Source of the DNA: Diphasiastrum complanatum
Taxonomy: Eukaryota; Streptophyta; Lycopodiopsida; Lycopodiales; Lycopodiaceae
Length of the DNA: 64,000 bases
Assembly: GCA_029204225.1 (NCBI GenBank)
Contig: CM055096.1
Coordinates: 3,690,014-3,754,013 of the forward strand
Direction: 5' to 3'
A program made the translations under genes and the position numbers. Positions 1 through 9,513 of this stretch are shown one piece after another. Within the stretch, counting starts at the first letter, position 1. The number at the start of each line of letters is the position of its first letter. A model generated the notes under the pieces. That model worked only from the letters and a program-made list of their open reading frames with translations. It did not search any database and was not told the origin of the DNA.

Positions 1-1031
1 GATCAAAAGCATATTTCAGGTCTATTGAAGATCAGAGGCTGAAAAGAAACTATTTTGGATCAGATCATAACACCTAATCATTTGTTGATTGTGAGGCTTG
101 TGCATATTCAATACTAACAATGTTCTTTTCAATCCTATTGTTGACAATCTCCATTCTTGGATGAACACTCTCCTTAAGTGGATGAAACTTCTCCTTAAGT
201 GGATGACAAATGCTCTTTTGAGTGAGTTGTAATTCTCCTAAAGGCTGAGCAAAGCTCCCATTTGGATGAAAGATCCCCTTTTTTGGGTGAACATATTGTA
301 AGCTCCATTGTGAAGAGCATATTGTAAAGATTGTCATCAATTTTGGCATAAATTTTGGTGTGCTTTGTTGAGCATGTAAGTAACTCTCCTTATGTAATTT
401 GATTGGAGCATTTGCTGGAAGGTGTTAACCATTATGCAAGTGTGTTTTCAGGTTCTTAACAGGTTGAGGAACATTCTCATGTGAAGTGATCTTAGATCTA
501 CATCTAAACACCAAGATTTGACAAGATAGTGAAGCTAGTCTTGTGATTCACTAAGTGTGCTCATTCATTCACCTCTAAATCTTGTATTTATCACTTGCTG
601 GAGTTTATAAACTTTTAGAAGTGTGGTTTACATGTGGTTTTACAGGTTGAATCAATATCTTAGTGTGTTGATCATATGTTGATCAAGTTTGTTCATTACT
701 AGGTAATCTTGGCATCCTAGTTCTGGGTATCTTCTAAGAATGCAAGTAACTCTTCACACCATAACTTGATTTGGTCACTTGCTGGAAAGTTTGAGAGCTT
801 AAGCAAGAGTGTGTTCAGGTTGGTTTGAGTTTGTAATCCATTCTTAGTGTGTGCAAAGTGTTGCATGTGTTTCAATCTTCCTTTCTATGCTTGAAAGCCA
901 AATAGTTTCAAGATAGAGGTCATTTAGGGTTCTAAATCTTTTAAGATCTTCTTCTTCTTCATTTATTGAGAGAAAGGAGAGTGCTAGGTGCATTAGAACA
1001 GAGCCTAAGGACACAAGAAGGTTTTAGCATC
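1..1031 (+). other. Copia family-1 leader (5' untranslated region between PBS and gag)
   Basis: This is the untranslated leader of the family-1 element whose Gag starts at 1032; the 5' LTR and primer-binding site lie left of the window. It is nearly identical to the reverse complement of 23274-24300 in the second family-1 copy. It carries three related modules (about 376-457, 552-648 and 742-822). Each has an ACTTGCTGGA or ATTTGCTGGA core and ends in an acceptor-like CAGGTT; the first opens with GTAAGTAACTC, which resembles a 5' splice donor. An antisense frame (74-349) exists in both copies but has no independent support and is not called. Identity as leader is firm; splicing is inference. 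Confidence 0.75.
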
Positions 1032-4000
1032 ATGACATCCAATGGTGGAATCATGTTGGAAGCTAAAGAGAGGTTAAACTCTACAAACTATTCAACTTGG
1101 AAAGTGAGGATGGAGTCTTTACTAGAGTTGAATGAGCTAATGGATATAGTTGTGGGAATTGAAGAAAGACCTCTAATTCTTCAAGAGCAACTAAATTTTG
1201 ATAGAAGGGCTAAAAGAGCCTTACATATCATAAAGATGAATGTTACCAATGAACTTCTTAAAGAAGTTGGTAAATGTACTTCTTCAAGTGAAGCATGGAA
1301 TGCTTTGAAGAAGATCTATGAGTCCAAATCCACATCTAGGGTTCTCACCCTAAGAAGGCAAATCTTCCAAAGTTGTCAAAGAGAGGGAGAGAGTGCACAT
1401 TCATTTGTCTTGAAGGTTAAATCCTTGAATGATGATCTAGCATGCATAGATGAAAGCATAAAGGATGGGGAACTAGTTCAAGTCATGTTGAATGGTTTGC
1501 TTGATGAACATTCTAACCTTGTACAATGCTTTGCTATACAAAAGTCCTTGCCAAGTGTCAATGACTTGCAAGAGATCTTGGTGGCTGAAGAGCATAGGTT
1601 GCAAGCCAAAGGTGGTGGTGCATCAACACAAGGTGGAGATGAAGAAGCTCTTTTCACAAAGGGCAAGTTCAAAGGCAAGTGGTCCAAGCAAGGTAGTTTG
1701 GAGCATGGAAAGCATTCTTCTTCTTTGCAAAGTAGGAAGCAAGATAAGTCCAAGTTCAAATGTTTTTATTGTGGGATAAAAGGACATTTTGCAAATGAAT
1801 GCCATAAGAAACAAAATGCTAGATCTAGGTTGAGATCTAATGTACTTCTTGGAGATGATAATTGTTGTGCTAACTTGGCAAGCTTTGGTGAATCTATGGT
1901 CAATTTTTTGGATCCATTGGATCTTGAAGATGCACTAGTGTTACCTACTAGTCATATGGAGTCATGTGGAGCTAAATTAGCATCATGTTTGTACTCTTCT
2001 ACTCATGGACTTCCAAGGCTTGTTGGTTCTTCAATGGTGCTAGATGTCAAGTGCAAAAATGGAAAAGGTAAGGAAGGAGCTAACTTCATCAATGGAGTTG
2101 ATGAAGATTCTTCTTTGGAAGTGATTGTTGCTAATGACTTGTTTGTTCATATGGAAAAAGATGGAGATGCTAAGTGTCATTCTTTGCAAGAAGATGGTTG
2201 TTCTTCTAATTCTTTTCATATTGATGTATGTAATCATGTGGGAAAAGATGATGGTGCTTTGAGCATGCTTGAAGGAAATGGTTCTTTTACATCTTTTTGT
2301 GATAAAGTCATTTGTGCAACAAGTGGTGTCACATTTCTTCATAAAAAGAGTAGATCAAAGGTTTCTTTCATGAGACTTGGTGAGGGAGATCACAAGTCAA
2401 AAGGAAGAGAAGTATGTGAAGTGTTCAAAGTAGGATGTACTTTGAATGATGTTTTTATGAACGATAGTGAGGAAGAATCATTATCATATGACTCATTACC
2501 TAAATCATTGAGTAGAAGTTCATGTTTGAAAAGAGAGAGTACTTCAATCACTCTTATGTTGAAGGTACTAAGGATTCTTTTCTTGGCTTCTAATATTCAA
2601 GAGTCTTCTACTTCTTATGGTGCAACTATCAAGAGGGAGGTTTCTAACTTTTGTGGTGCTAGCATTAAGAGGGAGTCTTGTGAAGGAAAGGGCAATGGAA
2701 GAGTGGTTCTTGGGAAGATCCAAAGCATGGATCTAACATCTCTTCATCAACTCAAAGCATTCTATGATTGTGGTGGATTGTTCATTCATGGTCAAGATGG
2801 CAAAAGGTTGGTTGAAGAAGACTACATGGAGCAACTCAAGTGGCAACTTCTTCAAGGCAAGGGAGATATCATTGGTGAGCTTATTGAGGTTTGTTATGAA
2901 CTCAAGAGGGCTGTTTTGATTAGGTTTGATACTCATCTTCACCTACTCTACTTCATGTTAAATGGAAATGTTGGAATCTATCTTTTGGTTTATGATGGTG
3001 GCATTGTTTTCACTAACTATAGTGAAGGGTCAAATTTGAGCATTGATGAGATCTTGTGGGATCTTAATCATGTGTTTGTGAGGGAGTATCTTCAGAGTTT
3101 CAGATCTGAAGATGTTCACATATGCAAGATCTTTGATGTCTTATTGGAAGATCAAGAGGTTGATCTTGGATTGCTTCATCAACACCAAGAGACAAGTGGC
3201 AATTCGAAGCTAGTGAAAAGCATCAAAGAAGAGACAAATGGTCAAGGCATTTTGGATCTGTTTTTACAGGTTCTTGAAGGTTCAAGTAAGGTCTTTGGAG
3301 CTGCAAGGAAGTGTCTTCTTACTCTACCTCACTTGCCTAATCTCATGTATGAACATTGTTATGTCAATGTGTTGAAATTGTCAAATTTCAATAAAACTAG
3401 TTCCATAGTTTTGCATCCTTTGGATCTTGGAGATGGAATAGTTATCATTGCTGGTTTGTATGATCAAGTACATGAATTCATTCAGATCTTGAAAGGTATT
3501 GAAGTGGTCAATATGTTTTCTTTTGAACAAAGTTCAAGATCTAGTATTCTAGTGTTGGCACATTGGCAACTTGTTGACATTGTAGGATCAAGCGTTGTGT
3601 GCAAATCTTGTGGAGGTACTTCAAGTATTTCAAGTTCAGGTTTTGGTCATTCAAATGGAGTAGGGAACACATCTTTTTGGCATTCATTCACTCAAAGGCT
3701 TTCATGGATTGAAGATCTACAAAGGCAAGGTGGTGATGGAAGTTCATTCATGGAGATACATGTTGCATTCACTATATGTATAGTGAAATGTGGAGGAGGC
3801 ATGCAAACACTTGTTGATCACTTTCATTTACAACTTGTTTGCTGCTATTTTACAGAGAAACCAGAGATGGATACATGGAGGAATTCATTAATTGAGATTC
3901 TATGTTCTTTTACATGTACCATTTTTATGATTCTATGTAAAATTGATGTAAGAAATAGTGAAGCATCCTATATGGACACTATTATCTATATCAATTATGT

Positions 4001-4106
4001 TGTGTCCTATTTTGTACATATTAGGATCCTTGAGAAGAGATCTATTCTGATGATGGAGATCATTCTTAAGTTGGAACAAAGTAGTGTTGTAAAACTAGCA
4101 AGTTAA
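1032..4106 (+). CDS. Copia Gag fused to a long unrecognised C-terminal module (non-autonomous element)
   Basis: Open frame of 1,024 codons. I start at 1032 (MTSNGGIM) because the sister copy starts at the same place (MASNGGIM at 23273); an upstream in-frame ATG at 966 would add 22 residues. Residues 1 to about 260 are copia Gag: the STWKVRMESLL segment, the LTLRRQIF region and a CCHC zinc knuckle (CFYCGIKGHFANEC, nucleotides about 1761-1802). Directly after it, where protease, integrase, RT and RNase H should follow, come about 740 residues with none of the pol motifs. That part is Ser/Gly/Asp-rich with short internal echoes such as GATIKRE and GASIKRE. Pieces of it recur at 17011-17744. It ends five bases before the polypurine tract. 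Gag identity is firm; the C-terminal function is unknown. It could be an element-specific extra ORF or captured host sequence. Confidence 0.8.
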   Translation: MTSNGGIMLEAKERLNSTNYSTWKVRMESLLELNELMDIVVGIEERPLILQEQLNFDRRAKRALHIIKMNVTNELLKEVGKCTSSSEAWNALKKIYESKSTSRVLTLRRQIFQSCQREGESAHSFVLKVKSLNDDLACIDESIKDGELVQVMLNGLLDEHSNLVQCFAIQKSLPSVNDLQEILVAEEHRLQAKGGGASTQGGDEEALFTKGKFKGKWSKQGSLEHGKHSSSLQSRKQDKSKFKCFYCGIKGHFANECHKKQNARSRLRSNVLLGDDNCCANLASFGESMVNFLDPLDLEDALVLPTSHMESCGAKLASCLYSSTHGLPRLVGSSMVLDVKCKNGKGKEGANFINGVDEDSSLEVIVANDLFVHMEKDGDAKCHSLQEDGCSSNSFHIDVCNHVGKDDGALSMLEGNGSFTSFCDKVICATSGVTFLHKKSRSKVSFMRLGEGDHKSKGREVCEVFKVGCTLNDVFMNDSEEESLSYDSLPKSLSRSSCLKRESTSITLMLKVLRILFLASNIQESSTSYGATIKREVSNFCGASIKRESCEGKGNGRVVLGKIQSMDLTSLHQLKAFYDCGGLFIHGQDGKRLVEEDYMEQLKWQLLQGKGDIIGELIEVCYELKRAVLIRFDTHLHLLYFMLNGNVGIYLLVYDGGIVFTNYSEGSNLSIDEILWDLNHVFVREYLQSFRSEDVHICKIFDVLLEDQEVDLGLLHQHQETSGNSKLVKSIKEETNGQGILDLFLQVLEGSSKVFGAARKCLLTLPHLPNLMYEHCYVNVLKLSNFNKTSSIVLHPLDLGDGIVIIAGLYDQVHEFIQILKGIEVVNMFSFEQSSRSSILVLAHWQLVDIVGSSVVCKSCGGTSSISSSGFGHSNGVGNTSFWHSFTQRLSWIEDLQRQGGDGSSFMEIHVAFTICIVKCGGGMQTLVDHFHLQLVCCYFTEKPEMDTWRNSLIEILCSFTCTIFMILCKIDVRNSEASYMDTIIYINYVVSYFVHIRILEKRSILMMEIILKLEQSSVVKLAS

Positions 4107-4110
4107 GTTG

Positions 4111-4119
4111 AAGAGGGAG
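4111..4119 (+). other. Polypurine tract of copia family-1 element
   Basis: AAGAGGGAG sits immediately before the LTR start TGTGAAAATTG. This is the expected position of the plus-strand primer of reverse transcription. Confidence 0.7.
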
Positions 4120-4766
4120 TGTGAAAATTGTCAACATTTCCTTGTCTAGTTTTAGGCCAAAATTGCTAAAAATGGCACATAGTTTAGGATCTGACTTTTC
4201 ACACGTGTGAAACAGGTCTAGATATTTTTAGTAAGTGTATTTTTTCAGTATGAAGAAGTGTCAAACTTCAAGACCTTCGAAATGAGTCCATTTTCATGTA
4301 TTTTGGACATATATGCCAATTTTACCTATATAGGGCATATTTTAGGTAAGGAGGGTCTAGAGAGAGGAGAGAGAGTCATCTCTCTCAGCTATATATAGCA
4401 GGTAGGCCGTGGAGAAACAGGTTGGAGCAGATCCATTGTATTCATTTGCTTAATGAGAGATTTTTCTATTGGGTTCTCCTTCCATTGTTGGCATTGTGTA
4501 GTGATTGAGTTCAAGCTTTGTGTGTATGATCTTAGGTGCTTTCCAAAAGTGGTAGGCTGATGTATTATGGACTGTATAATGCTATTTTGGGCCGCACTTG
4601 ATGTTTATGAAAGTTTCCATTTGTGATAAATGCTTTTTGATCAAGTTCTTTGCATTCTAGGTAGCATAGAATGTGTTGCCAATTCCTAGCTTATGTAGTT
4701 TGGAGTGCAAGCATTCAAGCCAATGATCTTGGAGTTTAGATCCACTTAGGATCTGTATTTTTCACA
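4120..4766 (+). repeat. 3' LTR of copia family-1 element
   Basis: A 647-bp LTR running from TGTGAAAATTGTC to GTATTTTTCACA (TG...CA ends). It matches the reverse complement of 24446-25100. It contains the palindrome CACACGTGTG (4200-4209, a G-box core) and a TATA-like CTATATATAG (4389-4398), so U3/R/U5 lie in the usual order. Its 5' partner is outside the window, so LTR divergence and the target-site duplication cannot be checked. Confidence 0.88.
4389..4398 (+). promoter_or_regulatory. TATA-like element in family-1 LTR
   Basis: CTATATATAG lies about 270 bp into the LTR, downstream of a G-box palindrome. This is the position expected for the U3 core promoter. No transcript evidence is available. 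Confidence 0.5.
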
Positions 4767-4876
4767 GAGACAACATAAATTTGATTTCTATCACTAAAGA
4801 CAAGTTGTTTTTGGCTCATATCACTCTAGATTGCTAATTGATTGAGCTTGAGAGACTTTGAGTTTTGAAAAATGTA
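4767..4876. other. Short flank between LTR and composite repeat A
   Basis: Unique AT-rich sequence. I see no gene or repeat in it. Confidence 0.5.
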
Positions 4877-6579
4877 GCGATACATCTATTCACCTTAAGT
4901 TGTTAAGAGGATAAACTTATGCAGGGATAAGAAAAAGATCTTCCTATCATAGCGGGATGAGGGAAAGATTGTTAAGCCCATTAACTAGGCTTAAGATCAT
5001 GGTGAAAAATGGCTAGTAGTAAAATAAACAATCCATACAAGAAGTTCAAGAAAATTATATAGATACATAGTGAAGAAAATGACAATAATATATTCAAATA
5101 ACAAAATATATGTATGGCTGCCCTTTCAAGATTCTACAGAAACTAACAGCAACATGTGAATAGACTAGTTTTTCTTGGACTTGTCCTCCCAAAAATGTAT
5201 CAGCATCATGTACACTGACAAAATATTGAGATCCACCCACTTAGTTGAAAGGATTGCTACACGATGCATGTGGCATGTCGACAATGCTTCTTCCTCAAAA
5301 AAAGCACACAAGTTGATGTGCACTTGTTCAATATTGTTGTAAAAATGATGATCATTGTTAAGAGACCAACAAGTATATAAAATTACATACACAAAAAATC
5401 TTTAAAAAAGTAAAAAATATTAATTTAAAAAAAAAAGCAACGAATAAGCGCAAACAAAGAGAGTTCCAATATCCAGAAAACTTCTACAATAACACAAGAG
5501 AGTGAAATAAGTAGCATTGAAAGTCTCTTCTACATACCTCTGACCATTTTGAAACAACTAACCAAAAAAACCCTGCTTTTTGGTGCACCAAACGTACTTC
5601 CATCCCAACAAAATTCTTCAAAGAAAGAAGACTAAACATTTACTATTATTACCAACAAACTTCAAGGGGCTTTTAATCTCTTTCAAAACCTTTTGGCATA
5701 GCAAGAATCTCAAGTTTAGGGTAGCATCTGCTGCAAGGTAGCTACTTCAATCATTAACTTCACAACAAACAAAAAATGTTAACTAAAACAAACATGTCAA
5801 TTGACAACTCCAAGTAGCTGATAGGCAATTTGCACAGTCAAGTCCCCAACTGCTGTTGTTTCATTACAATGAGCTCTACTCATATTGATATTGAGTTAAA
5901 TTGTATAAAATTGTATAAAATTGTATAAACATAAAGTCGCTAAATTCAATGACAAATGCCTCAAATGCTAGCAATTGGTCAATGCTCTTCCTCAACAAAT
6001 GGGCATCAACACAATCCAATTTTCAACTGAAAAGCACATGACCATGCTATAGCTCCAATCCAAAATCTAAAAGCACTTGCGGCAATTTTTTATCTACAAA
6101 AATATGACTACTTCTAATACTACCTATTTCAAAAAAATCCTTGTTTTCAATTCTTGTTAGGTGTGGAGAACCACAATTTTCTTCAGAAAATCATTCCGCA
6201 CAATTGACACATAACAACAATATGACATTTCAACAATTAGTGAGTATCTTGACTATGCTCAACTGTTTACAGATAGGTGATAATAGTCCAAAAGTAAACA
6301 AGAAAATCTCATCCAGGACCTTTTAGAAAACTACAAGTGTCACAGTCCAGACTGTGAAGAAGCCAAGAAAAGCACAACACAGATAGCATTAGAAATTTTC
6401 ATCAAAGATACATAGTTCAGAAAATTCCCAATGCAGTCAAAAAATATACTTGATTGTCAAACCAAAGAAATGTGAGACGAGTAAAGGCTTCAAACATTGT
6501 AGACAATGAACTACATATCAAACATGGTCTACACAAAAAATATCATAACACAAACAACGTGCAATTTGCAATTCGACCT
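4877..6579. other. Conserved non-coding block of composite repeat (copy A)
   Basis: About 1.7 kb, strongly similar to 35440-37130 and to the reverse of 56760-58420, without a convincing reading frame. Read on the minus strand it directly follows the stop of the exon-like ORF at 6580-6915, so it could be a captured 3' untranslated or intronic region. It has a local repeat of ATTGTATAAA units near 5895-5930, three in A and two in B. Confidence 0.6.
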
Positions 6580-6915
6580 TTATCGATCGTAATATGCAGC
6601 CAGCGTGCCAAGAGCTCCGGAAATTTGAGTTCTTCCTGCAAGAGTTGCTCCCAGATGTGCAGCTGCATAAGACGAAAACAAAATAGAGAATCCCGTGTTT
6701 CCGGCTGCTTGTGAGGTTGAACTGGTTCTTGCATCATACCAAGGAGCTGTTGCAAGTTGCGTAGAAGCAACAAGCTGCGCAGGGTATGCTGCTAGACCCC
6801 CTGAATGTAATCTTGGTGAAGCCAACCCAAGGGAGCTGTTGCCGACAGGATGGTGGCCATGACCTATCCCTGAGAGAAAACCCTGAGCCACACTATCAGA
6901 AGAAAGAGAAGACAA
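6580..6915 (-). CDS. Unrecognised 111-codon ORF, probably a captured exon (copy A)
   Basis: Open minus-strand frame, Ser/Ala/Gly-rich, with segments such as GLASPRLHSGGLAAYPAQLV and SYAAAHLGATLAG. Copy C keeps the same frame intact (56413-56748); copy B has a premature TGA. The frame stays open some 25 codons upstream of the ATG, ending in short Ser/Leu repeats, so this may be the last exon of a longer host gene rather than a full gene. No known domain is recognised. Preservation in two of three copies is suggestive but could reflect recent duplication. Confidence 0.45.
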   Translation of the reverse strand: MSSLSSDSVAQGFLSGIGHGHHPVGNSSLGLASPRLHSGGLAAYPAQLVASTQLATAPWYDARTSSTSQAAGNTGFSILFSSYAAAHLGATLAGRTQISGALGTLAAYYDR

Positions 6916-7100
6916 TGAAGGGTATAGAGATGCAACAAGGGAAGGATCTATGGAAGAAGCGAGTGATCAAATAGAGAAAGACGAAGCAGAAGAAGCAAGT
7001 GATCAAACAGAGGAAGACGAATCATGAGGGAAAGAGCGAAGTGAGCATGCAAAAAATTTGGTTCATTTCAATGCTGCCACCGAACTAGTCATACAGTTAG

Positions 7101-7189
7101 AAGGGTTGTTGGCCCTGCCTTGATGTTGGCATCCAAAAAAAAGTTTTTTTTTTGTCAAGTTTGAGCCTCCGCTTGGAAACCAACAAGCT
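7101..7189 (+). repeat. Decayed tRNA-derived SINE-like sequence (copy A)
   Basis: Contains TTGGCCCTGCC, a degraded tRNA A box, and AAGTTTGAGCC, a B box with C-to-T change, separated by an A/T homopolymer. It is homologous to the better preserved tRNA-like copy at 59195-59288 across ATCCAAA, TCAAGTTYGAGCC and GGAAACCAA. Other copies: 37635-37720, 28749-28836 and 56141-56228. Confidence 0.55.
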
Positions 7190-7280
7190 TTAAAACTACA
7201 AGAAAAATTACAATGAACAAGTTGGAGTAGTCGATGATGGCAGTGGGAGATAACAACCCATGTGCATCACCAAAAATGCC

Positions 7281-7350
7281 TTCACACACTAGCGATGGTG
7301 TGGTTGAGGGCGACACTTCACACACTAGCGATGGTGTGGTTGAGGGCGAC
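7281..7350. repeat. 36-bp tandem duplication, copy A only
   Basis: The unit beginning TTCACACACTAGCGATGG occurs twice head to tail here. Copies B (about 37813) and C have a single unit, so the duplication arose in A. Confidence 0.85.
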
Positions 7351-9307
7351 ATCAGGTTACTCTGAGCCTCCATCCTACCCTCTCGATTGATCCTGTCTCA
7401 AATACATCTCTTGTGAGCTACCTTCACGGATCGTCTGTTGCTTCTGACCATAATTCTATGCCATCATTTGCTGATTTTGCTCGAGTGGCAACTTCCTCAT
7501 GCGAGCTGGCTACACTTGTTGCACACATCTCTTCTTCCACAAACTCTCCTTGCTTGTTTCCATCACAAATTGTTGACCATACTAGCCGTTCTTGAGTTTT
7601 CACCTCTTTTCTCCCACCTAACAAGCTTCCCTCCCTTGCTTCATGTTCCTTGCTCTCGGACACCTATGGGTCCTACTGTTCATGCGCCCTTTCAATGATC
7701 CTTCCTCAAATTCACCTATAGAGACCTTATTATGAATTCTCCTTTTTCTAAATGATAAGATTTAATAAAATCACAATGTCATCAGCAGAGACGAACCACC
7801 ACCTAAAGTGCAATCTAAAAACCTCATCGAAGGGGTGCTGGGCTACCCAGCACTCGACCTTCACATGTGAAATTCAAGAAACTTTGTTGAGTTGGAAAAC
7901 TTGAGCCACCTTACCTTGGGCTTTCTCCCTTTGACATTCAGGCTGCCAAGGCCTGAGTGTTCCTCCCATTTGCCCACCCGTGGAAGTGGACGAGGCACAA
8001 AGCACCGAACATGGGTGAAACCCAACGATTGACTGTATACTCGAGTGTTGCTTGTCCCTCTCTCTTTCTTGGAGTTTTTGGCGTATCATTGAGTTTTTGG
8101 ACACAAGTTGTGCCCGAGGCTCATTCCGAGGACATATCTACTTGAGCGTCAACACCCCCTTGGTCTACATGTCGCGCGTCATCTTTGATGGAATTCCATA
8201 CCTTGCCAGGTTGTACGTGTTGGATTATTCTCCTTCTTACTAATCGACTAATCGGTTTTAATCCTCATCCATTGTTTATCCAATTCTGCAGATTTTTCCG
8301 TGTCTTTACACAATCTGCAAATTTACAAATGTTTTTACACAGTCTGTAGAAATACATGGAGTTTGACAATAGTGTCACATTTTTTGCTTGTCAGGAATTG
8401 CGAGTTAAACTGTAGAGTCGCATTTTTCAAAGTGCCTCAAATGTTAAGAAAATGACTCTGGCAAAGTGTGGGGCTACCCCAATATTAAGGAAATGAGATT
8501 TTATAACACTGTCATCTTTTTGCAACACTGTCGCCTCGTGTGCCAGTTTTAGTCCATTTCTACATAGTGACAGTTTTAGTTCATTTATGCAGACAGACTG
8601 TTTATGACCAATTTTCACCACTTATCAGTAATCAATTTCTTAGATGGAACTAGATGAATGCCAGCGGACACCAGCCAACTGGCAATCACATTTGACGACC
8701 TAATTACTTAGTTAAATCAGTTGTTCATACATCTCTTTTCAAGTTCAGAAGCAATGAATCAACATTGTGAATTGTGAAGGAGTTGAGTGTTATTACATGA
8801 TGCTTCCTGCACTCTTATCAAGCAGATCATTCACAATCAGAAAGTATTATTGTTAGCTCTCCATCAAGCTTTCAAGCTTGAACTCTCTTGAGCATTCTAG
8901 CTCAGTCTTTTAGAGATTTATTTTGGAGTTGCTATTGTGCTACTGCTTATCAGCAGAGTTGCTTATTATCAAACTTATTCTCAGCTACTTAGAGACAACT
9001 TAGAGTGCGCGGTTTCTATCTGCTATTGTTTTTGCGCTCATTAGCATTTCATTTTGTTTTTCTGAATCAATACTATCTTCTTATTGTGTTTAGTATATGT
9101 TAGAATGCATGCATCTCTGTATTGCTTTTGTAACTGATAGAAAGTATCTGAGAATTCAATACGTAATGTGTGGCTACGTAATCACTTAGTATCTAGAAAT
9201 TTCAAAGTTAGTTGCTAAAGATTGAACTTGATTTTTCGTCACTATTGCTTTGTAAAATTTTTGATAGGAATAGTCATGCATTGGCATTATATGTCCTATT
9301 TCCGACA
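7351..9307. other. Module of unknown origin plus family Y LTR/leader region
   Basis: 7373-8245 is shared by all three composite copies but encodes nothing I recognise; short overlapping frames occur in more than one phase. 8246-9307 precedes a primer-binding site and ends in CCGACA, so its right part should be the family Y 5' LTR. Its left end cannot be placed because no second LTR is in the window. 8453-9497 is missing from copy B. Confidence 0.45.
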
Positions 9308-9319
9308 TGGTATTAGAGC
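9308..9319 (+). other. Primer-binding site of copia family Y
   Basis: TGGTATTAGAGC follows a CA-ending sequence. It matches the copia initiator tRNA-Met consensus TGGTATCAGAGC with one C-to-T change. Confidence 0.7.
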
Positions 9320-9513
9320 ATTGATTCTTCTTCAGGGCCTAATGCTATTTCAATATGAGAGCGAAAGCTGTAATACTTAATATCTTTCTCAATATCAAAT
9401 TGATATCATATTCTTCAGTTCCTTTCATCATTTCAGTATCAGAGAATTGATTTCCTGTTGTTGGCATTACTACATCTTAGCATCATCGATACAATCAACA
9501 AATTAAGTTCCAG

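Noticed and set aside
74-349. Antisense ORF in the copia leader, present in both family-1 copies (also 23955-24281).
   Set aside because: The leaders are almost identical, so conservation of the frame carries no weight; the protein is built on a short repeated DNA phrase.
1830-4106. Interpretation of the unknown module as a retroviral-type envelope.
   Set aside because: No signal peptide, furin-like site, or terminal transmembrane segment arrangement that I can see; placement directly after Gag also does not fit.
4877-8245. Helitron or Pack-MULE as carrier of the captured sequences.
   Set aside because: I could not find matching terminal inverted repeats, a TC...CTRR pair with hairpin, or a target-site duplication at the ends; boundaries look broken.
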